Notes under the pieces: model-generated
Told to the model about the DNA's origin: nothing
What the model saw: only the letters and a program-made list of their open reading frames with translations
Databases searched by the model: none
Shown: positions 1-6,486 of the stretch, in pieces
Numbering within the stretch: position 1 is the first letter of the stretch
Layout of the letters: each line of letters begins with the position of its first letter
Program-made: the position numbers and the translations under genes
NCBI GenBank assembly: GCA_020052325.1
Contig: JAGVPF010000088.1
Span: forward strand, 1-8,054
Direction: 5' to 3'
DNA from: an archaeon
GTDB lineage: Archaea; Micrarchaeota; Micrarchaeia; Anstonellales; Bilamarchaeaceae
Length of the DNA: 8,054 nucleotides

Positions 1-334
1 AATCCGTGGATATCTGCACCAGGCCGAAACCGAGTTCCTTCTGAAGGGCCGCAAGCTTTTGCGGCACGAGGAAATTCGCCTTCCAGCACTCCTCCTTCTT
101 GGTTTCGCATTCGTCTGTCGAGCCCTTGAACTTAAGGGTGTTGACGACGACATCGCACTTGGCTTTCTTCACCTGCCTGGTGAGCCACTCGAAGTCCGTG
201 GCATCGCCCTGGATATCAGTGTACGGGGATTCGCTCCTGCTCAGGCCGACCGTCTCATGGTTCCTTGATTTCCCGTACTTGTATAAGTAGGAGCCAAGCA
301 GTCCCGCGCTTCCGACAACGAGTATGCGCATCAT
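1..334 (-). CDS. rfbD: dTDP-4-dehydrorhamnose reductase-like SDR (N-terminal part, runs off left edge)
   Basis: This is the N-terminal 111 residues of an RmlD/RfbD-type extended short-chain dehydrogenase, which reduces dTDP-4-keto-L-rhamnose to dTDP-L-rhamnose with NAD(P)H in the cytoplasm. Visible features are an N-terminal beta strand followed by a nucleotide-binding GSAGLLGSYL motif at about residues 9-18, a conserved VVVNTLKF strand at mid-length, a KANFLVPQKLA helix resembling the family's VNA..P..LA segment, and VQISTD just before the edge, which matches the family's STD motif. The catalytic YxxxK lies outside the window. The start overlaps the rfbC stop as ATGA (ATG at 334). A second ATG at 331 is equally possible. 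A GGTGAG motif at 342-337 precedes both. The region after NTLKFKG is Cys- and Lys-rich and diverges from bacterial RmlD, so a related 4-keto-sugar reductase cannot be excluded. The ATGA overlap implies co-translation with rfbC. Confidence 0.8.
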   Translation of the reverse strand, partial: MMRILVVGSAGLLGSYLYKYGKSRNHETVGLSRSESPYTDIQGDATDFEWLTRQVKKAKCDVVVNTLKFKGSTDECETKKEECWKANFLVPQKLAALQKELGFGLVQISTD

Positions 335-876
335 TCCTCACCGTACCTGAAATTGTTCTCAGCCTGCTCCAATGGCGGATGAGTGGAGTCGCGCTCCGAG
401 ACTATCGGGTTCTTGACTTTCCAGTCCACGCCGATTGCCGGGTCGTTCCAGCGAATCCCCTTGTCGAATGCCTTCTCGTATTTGCCGTCAATCATGTAGA
501 ACAGGATTGATTCCTCGAGCGAATGGAACCCGTGCGCGAACCCCTTCCCGATGAACACACCGGTATTGGATTTTGAATCCAAATTTATTGAAACGAACTT
601 CCCGTAGGTCGGCGACCCCTTCCTGATGTCCACCACGACATCCCGCACCCGCCCTTCCAGGCAGACGACGACGCGTTTCTGGGTCGCCGGCTTCATGATA
701 TAGTGGAAGCCCCGTATCACGTCCTTTTTCGACCGTGAAAAGAATGTTTCGGCCATTGAGAATCCGGGAAAGTCCTCCCTCACCCAGACCTTGCCGAAAT
801 CGCCCCGGTTGTCCCCGGCTTTGAAATATTCGAACGTGTAGACGTTCCCGTCGAAGAATTTTTCGAGAACCTTCAA
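331..876 (-). CDS. rfbC: dTDP-4-dehydrorhamnose 3,5-epimerase (RmlC cupin family)
   Basis: A cupin-fold epimerase of 181 residues, close to the usual 180-185. RmlC converts dTDP-4-keto-6-deoxy-D-glucose to dTDP-4-keto-L-rhamnose. From the TTG start, motifs are DNRGDF (about 22-27), RGFHY with the catalytic His at about 58, a Lys in QKRVVV at about 67, DVVVDIRKGSPTYG, GKGFAHGF (about 110-117), the catalytic Tyr equivalent in LFYM at about 127, a second conserved Tyr in GKY, GIRWNDP, and the Asp of SERD at about 163. All residues I know to be conserved in RmlC are present. The frame also opens at a GTG at 885, but the Shine-Dalgarno sequence GGGAGGTG covers that codon, so TTG at 876 is the better start. 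The gene overlaps rfbD by four bases. A mono-epimerase acting on another 4-keto deoxysugar is the main alternative. Confidence 0.9.
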   Translation of the reverse strand: MKVLEKFFDGNVYTFEYFKAGDNRGDFGKVWVREDFPGFSMAETFFSRSKKDVIRGFHYIMKPATQKRVVVCLEGRVRDVVVDIRKGSPTYGKFVSINLDSKSNTGVFIGKGFAHGFHSLEESILFYMIDGKYEKAFDKGIRWNDPAIGVDWKVKNPIVSERDSTHPPLEQAENNFRYGEE

Positions 877-882
877 GAGCAG

Positions 883-890
883 CACCTCCC
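883..890 (-). promoter_or_regulatory. Strong ribosome binding site that fixes the rfbC start at TTG 876
   Basis: On the minus strand GGGAGGTG lies six bases before TTG at 876. It is the longest match to the anti-Shine-Dalgarno sequence in the window. The in-frame GTG at 885 is inside the motif itself and so cannot be its target. Confidence 0.75.
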
Positions 891-978
891 TGCTTCCTAT
901 TCGTCAGACCGCCTTTTTAATGATAAATGCCGCCTCTGCGCGTTATTAATACTTTTTCGGATAATTGATGCAGTGCCT

Positions 979-989
979 AATCTTAGATT
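979..989. repeat. Short inverted repeat in the predicted leader of the methyltransferase operon
   Basis: AATCTTAGATT has five-base arms around a single central T. It sits between the candidate TATA box and the ribosome-binding site of the downstream operon, a place where a repressor could bind. It is short enough to occur by chance. Confidence 0.3.
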
Positions 990-1006
990 CAAAGCGGGAT
1001 GATGCT

Positions 1007-2248
1007 ATGGTAAAATGCCGCATATGCAAGAAGACAAACACCAAAGAGTTCCTCAACCTGGGGCAAGTCGCCCTCGCCAACAGCTATCTTAAGCCCGGGG
1101 AGCTGGGCAAGCCCGAATTCACCGAGAAGCTCGACGTTTGGTTCTGCCCTGACTGCGGCCTTGTCCAGCTCGGCACAATCGTGCCTCCGGAGAAGCTTTT
1201 CCGCCATTATCTCTATTATTCCTCGAATTCACCCATGCTCATGAAGCATTTCTCGGATTATGCAGATGAAATCGCGGGCATGCACGCGGACAAGAAGAAG
1301 GCATTCGTAGTGGAAATCGCCAGCAACGACGGAATCCTCATCAGGAATTTCAAGAGGCACGGAATCCGGTTCCTCGGCATAGACCCTGCGGAGAACATCG
1401 CAAAGAAGGCGAACGCCGAGGGCATCCCCACGATAGCCGAATTCTTCAACTCGAAAAGTGCCAAGGCGATGGAAAAGGAGCACGGAAAGGCGACGGCAAT
1501 CCTCGGGAACAATGTCTTCGCCCACATCGACGACATACATGATGTCATCGACGGCGTCGAGGCCCTGCTTTCGGATGACGGATTCCTCGCCCTGGAATTC
1601 CCCTACCTGGTGAACCTGCTGGAGAACACCGAATTCGATACGATATACCATGAGCACCTGTCCTACTTCTCCATCACCCCGCTCGTGCAATTCTTCGCCA
1701 TGCACAAGATGGAGATTTTCGACGTCCGGAGGACGAGCATACACGGCGGCTCGGTTCGGCTTTTCATCCAAAGAAAAGGAGGGCCGCGCAAGGTGATGCC
1801 CTCGATTGCGGAACTGCTCGCACTGGAAAAGCAGAAGGGAATAATGGAGCTGAAGACCTACCAGCATTTCGCGGAGAATGTGAAAAAGCTGAAAACAGAG
1901 CTCGTATCCCTTCTCACAAAGCTCAGGAAGGAGGGGAAGAGCGTCGCCGCATACGGCGCCCCTGCAAAGGGGAACACGCTTCTCTGCTACTGCGGAATAG
2001 GCGCGAAGCTCATCGATTTCACGGTGGACAGGAGCCCGTACAAGCAGGGGCTCTTCACGCCCGGGACGCACATTCCCATCCTCGCCCCGGAGGAGCTCTT
2101 GCGCCGCAAGCCGGATTATGCGCTTATACTGGCATGGAACTTCGCCAGCGAAATAGTGAAACAGCAGGAGGAATACACCAAGGCTGGCGGGGAGTTTATA
2201 ATCCCGGTCCCGTTCCCGCGCATCTATGACGAAAAAGTGATAAAATGA
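1007..2248 (+). CDS. Zinc-ribbon sugar C-methyltransferase (TylCIII/NovU/TcaB9-like)
   Basis: This 413-residue protein has the three-part layout of SAM-dependent deoxysugar C-methyltransferases, which add a methyl to a carbon next to the keto group of NDP-4-keto-6-deoxy sugars. Residues 1-60 are a zinc-binding head with Cys4/Cys7 and Cys47/Cys50. The central Rossmann domain has EIASNDG at 103-109 for SAM, GNNVFAHIDD with His173, and the YHEH signature at 214-217, which supplies catalytic residues in characterised members. The C-terminal domain carries YGAPAKGNTLL from 316. Length matches the family (about 400-415). The reading frame extends upstream to 965, but ATG at 1007 is preceded three bases away by GATGAT and the zinc ribbon begins right after it, so 1007 is preferred. 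The stop overlaps the GT2 start as ATGA. The class is well supported; the substrate sugar and methylated carbon are not visible. Confidence 0.88.
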   Translation: MVKCRICKKTNTKEFLNLGQVALANSYLKPGELGKPEFTEKLDVWFCPDCGLVQLGTIVPPEKLFRHYLYYSSNSPMLMKHFSDYADEIAGMHADKKKAFVVEIASNDGILIRNFKRHGIRFLGIDPAENIAKKANAEGIPTIAEFFNSKSAKAMEKEHGKATAILGNNVFAHIDDIHDVIDGVEALLSDDGFLALEFPYLVNLLENTEFDTIYHEHLSYFSITPLVQFFAMHKMEIFDVRRTSIHGGSVRLFIQRKGGPRKVMPSIAELLALEKQKGIMELKTYQHFAENVKKLKTELVSLLTKLRKEGKSVAAYGAPAKGNTLLCYCGIGAKLIDFTVDRSPYKQGLFTPGTHIPILAPEELLRRKPDYALILAWNFASEIVKQQEEYTKAGGEFIIPVPFPRIYDEKVIK

Positions 2249-3231
2249 CGGTCCGGAGCAGGAACACCCCCCCAAGCGTTTCGATAGTTGTCCTGAATTA
2301 CAACGGCAGGGACATCATCGCGAAATGCCTGGAATCGCTCCGGAAGACGTCCTACCCGAATCTCCGCATTTCTGTTTTCGACAATGGCTCGACCGACGAT
2401 TCCAGGGAAATACTATCCGGCCGGTTTCCGGATGTCAAGGTATTCTCCACTGAAAAAAACCTCGGCGTCACGAAAGGGATGAACCTCGCGCTGTCGAAAG
2501 CGCTGGAATCGTCCGATGCGGATTACATCGTATTCTACACCAACGACGTGCAGGTGAACGAGCCCTCATGGCTGTCCTCCCTGGTGGATATCGCGGAGAA
2601 GGACAAGGGAATCGGCATCGTCGGGTGCAAGCTCCTCTATCCGGACGGGACCATCCAGCACGCCGGCATGGAATTCTGGCCGGACAGGCTGAGGGGCAAG
2701 GGCCAGGAAGGCCCGATGTTTTCCTCAATCGAGGACCTGGACGCGGTGACCGGCGCATGTTTCCTTCTTACCCGGCCCTTGCTCCTGAAAATCGGTGGCG
2801 TTGATGAGGTGTTCTCTCCTTATTATTACGAGGACGTGGATTTCTGCTTCCGGGCCAGGAAAGCCGGATTCAAGGTCAAGTATGCGGGCAACGTCACGCT
2901 CACGCATTCCGAAGGAGCCTCGATATCCACCAGCAATGAAAAAGAGTATGCTCTAGCCAGGAACGCAATCATCTTCTATAGACGATACGCCCCGTTCCTT
3001 CAGACGCTGAAGATGGCGGCGAGGATATACGCCCGGCTTCTAGTCCGGAGAAAAAATGCCCGGAAGGATTTTTCCTTAAGGAATCTGTCCTTCGTTTCGC
3101 TCAGGAATCTCCTGCTTCTTCCCTATCGCTTCCTGCTTGTCAGCTCTGGCATCCTCGTAGGCCTCTTCTCGTACAATACCCGGAAACCAGCGATTTTCAA
3201 TCCAGGAAGCCGTGGCGGCGGGGTGGATTAA
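2245..3231 (+). CDS. Family 2 glycosyltransferase, rhamnosyltransferase-like (WbbL type)
   Basis: A 328-residue inverting GT-A glycosyltransferase that probably moves a sugar from a nucleotide donor to a glycan or lipid-linked acceptor at the inner face of the membrane. Motifs are SIVVLNYNGRD (13-23), DNGSTDDS (46-53), the metal-binding DxD equivalent TNDV (99-102), GCKLLYPDGTIQHAG, TGACFLLTR (169-177), the acceptor-site YYEDVDFCFRARKAG (194-208), and HSEGAS (221-226). These last motifs are typical of the WbbL/rhamnosyltransferase branch of GT2. The C-terminal region is basic, then hydrophobic from about 287 to 309, suggesting membrane association. The start ATG overlaps the previous stop and has GTGAT three bases upstream, so translation is probably coupled. 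Nearby rfbC/rfbD make rhamnose a plausible donor sugar, but donor choice cannot be read from sequence. A C7 run lies near codon 9. Confidence 0.88.
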   Translation: MTVRSRNTPPSVSIVVLNYNGRDIIAKCLESLRKTSYPNLRISVFDNGSTDDSREILSGRFPDVKVFSTEKNLGVTKGMNLALSKALESSDADYIVFYTNDVQVNEPSWLSSLVDIAEKDKGIGIVGCKLLYPDGTIQHAGMEFWPDRLRGKGQEGPMFSSIEDLDAVTGACFLLTRPLLLKIGGVDEVFSPYYYEDVDFCFRARKAGFKVKYAGNVTLTHSEGASISTSNEKEYALARNAIIFYRRYAPFLQTLKMAARIYARLLVRRKNARKDFSLRNLSFVSLRNLLLLPYRFLLVSSGILVGLFSYNTRKPAIFNPGSRGGGVD

Positions 3232-3264
3232 TATGCGTGCGTTTCCTTTCACTTTGGTGCTAAA

Positions 3265-4215
3265 ATGATTTCCTGCGACCTGTGCGGCTCTACGGACACC
3301 CGACTGCTTTTCATCAATCATGACCGCATGTATCGCCGGAGGGAACGCGAATTCAGAATAGTCAAGTGCTCTGGTTGTGGTTTGATACGTCTTGCTGAAA
3401 TACCAAGTGAAGAGGAAATCAAGACCTTCTATCCTCAGGATTACAAACCCCATTCCCTAAATCCTGGAAATGCTGATGGCTATGCCCGCATCGTGAGGGT
3501 GATGCAGGAAAAAGCCCCCACAGCCATCTTTAAGCGAATTATCCTTTTTCTTCCTTTCCGGCTAAAGTTTAACCGGACGATTCCCAAATCTCCTCCAGGT
3601 GCGCGCCTGCTTGATGTCGGTTGCGGTAGCGGTGCTTTTTTAGCGGTAGCTCGCAGGCTCGGTCATGATTCTTATGGTGTCGAGCCATTTTTCTCAAACT
3701 ATGGTTTTGCCAAGACGGAAGGCCTGCATATCCACAACGGATTCATATGGGATGCACGCTTCCAGGATGATTTCTTCGATGTCGTCACCCTAAACCATGT
3801 CATTGAGCATACGCCAAAACCGTCCGAAATGTTCAGTGAAGTCAAGCGCATTACTAAACCTGGAGGAGTCATCATCATGGCTCAGCCGAATAGCAACTCC
3901 CTGGGCTTCTGGATGTTCGGAAAGTACTGGCTCAATACCGACACTCCCCGCCACATCTACCTTCTTTCTATGCGGAATATGCTGGATTATGCCAAGAAGA
4001 CCGGTTTAGCCGCAGAAAAAATTAATTTTAACACAACACCAGGAACGCATATCGAGAGCCTTAGGTATATGCTGGAAGAAATAACGGGACGACCCGTCAG
4101 ATTCCCGCCAATCCTGAGCAAGGTTATGGTGGTGTTCCTTCTCCTGCCCACCGAACTCCTGAACATTCTCCATCTCGGAGACCATGTGGAAATCGTCTTC
4201 AGGAAACCCAAATAA
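3265..4215 (+). CDS. Zinc-ribbon class I SAM methyltransferase of atypical base composition
   Basis: A 316-residue SAM-dependent methyltransferase. The N-terminal zinc ribbon has Cys4/Cys7 and Cys35/Cys38. A class I Rossmann domain follows, with LLDVGCGSGAFL (115-126) for SAM, an acidic GVEPF at the end of strand 2, DVVTLNHVIEHTPKP (172-186) and GGVIIMAQPN (200-209). TPRHIYLLS (227-235) is typical of glycan-cluster methyltransferases. A hydrophobic stretch at about 283-302 may associate with the membrane. Unlike the first methyltransferase it lacks the YHEH signature and the GAPAKGN domain, so it is more likely to O-methylate a sugar or lipid than to C-methylate. It is more AT-rich than its neighbours: hand counts of three 60-base rows gave 27, 25 and 23 G+C, against 40 and 35 in rows from the flanking genes. 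It also uses more T-ending codons. GGTGCT lies three bases before ATG. The acceptor is unknown. Confidence 0.85.
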   Translation: MISCDLCGSTDTRLLFINHDRMYRRREREFRIVKCSGCGLIRLAEIPSEEEIKTFYPQDYKPHSLNPGNADGYARIVRVMQEKAPTAIFKRIILFLPFRLKFNRTIPKSPPGARLLDVGCGSGAFLAVARRLGHDSYGVEPFFSNYGFAKTEGLHIHNGFIWDARFQDDFFDVVTLNHVIEHTPKPSEMFSEVKRITKPGGVIIMAQPNSNSLGFWMFGKYWLNTDTPRHIYLLSMRNMLDYAKKTGLAAEKINFNTTPGTHIESLRYMLEEITGRPVRFPPILSKVMVVFLLLPTELLNILHLGDHVEIVFRKPK

Positions 4216-4237
4216 ATCCATCCCGTTGATAGTACTC

Positions 4238-4243
4238 GGTGAT
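4238..4243 (+). promoter_or_regulatory. GGTGAT ribosome binding site that fixes the dehydratase start at 4247
   Basis: GGTGAT ends three bases before ATG 4247 and pairs fully with the ATCACC part of the 16S rRNA tail. The frame is open back to an ATG at 4184, but that start would overlap the preceding gene by 32 bases with an unconserved-looking leader and no comparable site. Confidence 0.7.
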
Positions 4244-4246
4244 TCT

Positions 4247-5389
4247 ATGGAGCTAGTTCCTTTTGACAGCATTTATGATGGAAAAAAGTTCGAGTCGCTC
4301 AAGAAAGCCGGGCACATCATCGACATCTCGTCCCTTGATGAATACACGAAGGCGCTGAAAGGCGCGAAAAGCGCCGTCCCCGATGCGAAATACTGGCACG
4401 GGAAGCGGGTCCTCATAACCGGCGCGTCCGGCATGGTCGGAAGCACGATTGCCGACGTCCTTATCGCCATGGGCGCAGAAGTCCACGGCACAATCAAGCG
4501 CCATGCGGTGGCATACCACCCGAACCTCCAGCATAATCTGGAGAGCGGGAAGCTGAAAGCCGTCGAAGTTGATTTGCGCGATTATGGCCGGGTTGTCAGC
4601 ATCATGAAAACAATCGAGCCGCACGCGATTTTCCACCAGGCGGCCGAATCGTTCGTTCCAACCAGCATACAGCAGCCGAGCCATGTTGTTGAGAACAACT
4701 GCGTCAGCACCGTGAACGTGCTGGAGGCCGCCACAAAGGAGGACAAGAGCCTCGAAGGAGTCCAGCTCGCCTGCTCGTCCGAGCAGTACGGTTTTGTGAA
4801 GAGCGCGGCGGAAATTCCAATCAAGGAGGAGAGCGAACTCAGGCCGACATCGACATACGCCGTCACGAAGGTCTTCACGGATTACATCGCCCGTGCATAC
4901 TTCTACATGTACAAGACGCCGACCGTGATAACCCGCACATTCAATCAGGAAGGCCCGAGGCGCGGCCCCCAGTTCTTCACGGCCAGAATCGGCATGCAGA
5001 TCGCGGCCTGCCTTTCCGGGAAAGCAAACCGCATCGTCATGGGCAACCCGAACTCCGTGCGCGATTTTACGCACATCCGTGACTCGGTAAATGCACAGAT
5101 CATCGCGATTGAGAAATGCAACCGCGGCGAGGTTTACAACATCTGTTCGGGGAAGGGCATCTCGACCGGAGACTATGCGACGCTTGCCATAAGGACCGCG
5201 GGGCTTTCCGGAAAGGTCCCGGTGCTAATCGACAAGTCACTACTCCGGACATACGAGCGGGGCGAATCCCTCATAGACGGCTTCATCGGCGACAATTCCA
5301 AGTTCGTCGAGAAGACCGGATGGAGGCCGACAATGTCCGTCGTGGACATCATCAGGGACGGTGTCGAGTACTACAAGGGAGTAAGATGA
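4247..5389 (+). CDS. Nucleotide-sugar 4,6-dehydratase, GDP-mannose 4,6-dehydratase/RMD family
   Basis: A 380-residue extended SDR that probably oxidises and dehydrates a nucleotide hexose to its 4-keto-6-deoxy form using bound NAD(P). Residues 52-65 (GKRVLITGASGMVG) are the dinucleotide-binding strand and loop. FHQAAESF (129-136), CSSEQYG (176-182) and YAVTK (204-208) supply the Ser, Glu and Tyr/Lys expected of a dehydratase. TFNQEGPRRGPQFFT (231-245) closely resembles the FNHESPRRGxxFVT motif of GDP-mannose 4,6-dehydratase. VRDFTHIRD, GEVYNICSGKG and GDNSKFVEKTGWRP complete the fold. The Glu in SSEQYG favours dehydratase over the RMD reductase role, although VRDFT..RD and EVYNICSG also look RMD-like. 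The Rossmann fold begins only at residue 52, so there is an unusual N-terminal extension of about 50 residues. GDP-mannose is the first-guess substrate; another hexose is possible. It ends 12 bases before the GT4 gene. Confidence 0.8.
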   Translation: MELVPFDSIYDGKKFESLKKAGHIIDISSLDEYTKALKGAKSAVPDAKYWHGKRVLITGASGMVGSTIADVLIAMGAEVHGTIKRHAVAYHPNLQHNLESGKLKAVEVDLRDYGRVVSIMKTIEPHAIFHQAAESFVPTSIQQPSHVVENNCVSTVNVLEAATKEDKSLEGVQLACSSEQYGFVKSAAEIPIKEESELRPTSTYAVTKVFTDYIARAYFYMYKTPTVITRTFNQEGPRRGPQFFTARIGMQIAACLSGKANRIVMGNPNSVRDFTHIRDSVNAQIIAIEKCNRGEVYNICSGKGISTGDYATLAIRTAGLSGKVPVLIDKSLLRTYERGESLIDGFIGDNSKFVEKTGWRPTMSVVDIIRDGVEYYKGVR

Positions 5390-5401
5390 ATAGGTGAGCG
5401 G

Positions 5402-6466
5402 ATGAAGGTCACCCTAATCGCGCATTATCTTGACGAATCCGTCGGCCATGGCATGGACCGCTATTCGCTGAAGCTGATGCAGGGCCTTCGCGGGAAAGGC
5501 ATAACTGTGAATTCCGTAAGCTCGCCTGCCGTCCTTCTCGGGCCGCCAAAGTCGTTCCTTGACTTCTTCTTCTATCTGCCGCTCCGCTCCATCCTGCGCC
5601 TGGCTCCTGGGGACCTGTTCCATTTCGTAGCTCCACAGGCCGGGATTGCGATACCGATTGTGAAAAGGATTTTCGGAAAAAAGGTGGTGACGACGATATA
5701 CGACCTCCATCCTTTCATCGACAAGGGCCAGAAATCCTCGTTCCCAGTGCGCAAGGCACTGGAAACCGCAATCAATAGCTCCGACATGCTCCTTGTGATA
5801 TCCTCGCAGACGAAAAGGGACATCCTCGAGCGATTCAAGGTGGATGCAAATAGGATTCGGGTAACACTGCTTGCGGCTGACGGGAAGTTCCAGCCGTCGG
5901 CGGAGAAGAAAAAAACGGAAGGGAAGCCAAGAAGCGGCGAACATGTTTTTACTGTCGGATATATCGGCGGATTCGCATCATACAAGAACGTCCCGTTCCT
6001 CATCCGTGCATATTCTATTTTCGAGAAGTCGTGCAAATCCCCCTGTCGCCTCCTGCTTTACGGGAAAGGCCCGGAATACCAGGGCTGCATCCATCTAGCA
6101 AAAGAGCTCGGAGCAAAGAGCGTGGAGTTCCGCGGATTCGCGGATGAAAGGGACATCGTGAAAATCTACAACAGCTTCGACGTTTTCGTATTCCCTTCCA
6201 CCGCAGAAGGCTTCGGCCTCCCGATAATCGAGGCGCAGATGTGCCGTGTTCCTGTCATTGTCAAGGACGGCGCGCACGTTCCCGAAGAGGTCACGGCCAT
6301 GTGCCTGAAAGCTAGGGACGAGGAGCACCTCGCAACATTAATCGAAAAAATCCGCTCGGAAGGGTTCGTTTTCTCCAAGGAGCATCTTGAATACCTGAAG
6401 CAGTTCACCTGGGACGACTGCATAGAGAAAACAATCGCGGCTTACGAGGAAGTCCTGAAGGGCTGA
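5402..6466 (+). CDS. Family 4 glycosyltransferase (GT-B, retaining)
   Basis: A 354-residue GT-B glycosyltransferase, normal length for GT4. The N-terminal acceptor-side domain begins MKVTLIAHYL and has a Gly-containing loop (GHGMDRYS, 15-22), then a TTIYDLHPF segment (97-105) typical of the family. The C-terminal donor domain (about 182-354) has VGYIGGFASYKN (185-196), with Lys195 in the usual phosphate-contact position, LLLYGKGPE (217-225), VEFRGF (241-246), and the hallmark E-x7-E motif EGFGLPIIE (269-277). It transfers a sugar from a nucleotide donor with retention of configuration during glycan assembly. GGTGAG lies three bases before ATG, and the gene follows the dehydratase by 12 bases, so it is the last gene of the plus-strand operon. 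It converges on ugd with 20 bases between stops. Donor and acceptor cannot be read from sequence. Confidence 0.88.
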   Translation: MKVTLIAHYLDESVGHGMDRYSLKLMQGLRGKGITVNSVSSPAVLLGPPKSFLDFFFYLPLRSILRLAPGDLFHFVAPQAGIAIPIVKRIFGKKVVTTIYDLHPFIDKGQKSSFPVRKALETAINSSDMLLVISSQTKRDILERFKVDANRIRVTLLAADGKFQPSAEKKKTEGKPRSGEHVFTVGYIGGFASYKNVPFLIRAYSIFEKSCKSPCRLLLYGKGPEYQGCIHLAKELGAKSVEFRGFADERDIVKIYNSFDVFVFPSTAEGFGLPIIEAQMCRVPVIVKDGAHVPEEVTAMCLKARDEEHLATLIEKIRSEGFVFSKEHLEYLKQFTWDDCIEKTIAAYEEVLKG

Positions 6467-6486
6467 CGCGAATTTGAGATGGGGAA
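6467..6486. other. 20-base convergent gap with no visible terminator
   Basis: The GT4 gene and ugd end facing each other. I see no T-run longer than three and no hairpin in either direction, so termination probably occurs inside the opposite gene. Confidence 0.5.

Larger units (their letters stand above)
877..1006. promoter_or_regulatory. Divergent promoter region between rfbC and the C-methyltransferase operon
   Basis: This 130-base gap separates two divergent transcription units and has an AT-rich core at about 911-965 in an otherwise GC-rich window. For the minus strand, TTTATCAT at 927-920 followed by an A-run is a candidate archaeal TATA box; a start about 25 bases on would leave a leader of about 20 bases containing the rfbC ribosome-binding site. 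For the plus strand, TTATTAATAC at 943-952 is a candidate; a start near 975 would leave a leader of about 30 bases before ATG 1007. TATTAATA (944-951) is a perfect palindrome and could serve both directions. I saw no convincing bacterial -35/-10 pair. Confidence 0.5.

Noticed and set aside
59..510. Short plus-strand frames opposite rfbD and rfbC
   Set aside because: They are antisense to conserved coding sequence with family motifs and show none of their own.
877..885. GTG start for rfbC at 885
   Set aside because: The GTG is part of the GGGAGGTG ribosome-binding site; TTG at 876 has correct spacing.
965..1006. Upstream ATG extension of the C-methyltransferase by 14 residues
   Set aside because: The extension crosses the palindrome and the predicted leader, lacks a ribosome-binding site, and the zinc ribbon begins right after ATG 1007.
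1229..2275. 348-codon open frame on the minus strand opposite the C-methyltransferase
   Set aside because: It mirrors a strongly supported gene with full family motifs. Its translation is rich in Arg, Val and Leu without recognisable domains, as expected for antisense frames in GC-rich coding DNA.
4184..4246. Earlier ATG at 4184 for the dehydratase
   Set aside because: It would overlap the upstream methyltransferase by 32 bases, and ATG 4247 has a perfect GGTGAT site.
4253..5074. 273-codon minus-strand frame opposite the dehydratase
   Set aside because: Antisense shadow of a gene with clear SDR motifs; no ribosome-binding site or domain of its own seen.
5414..6036. Two overlapping minus-strand frames opposite the GT4 gene
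   Set aside because: Both lie under a well-supported GT-B gene and have no recognisable motifs.
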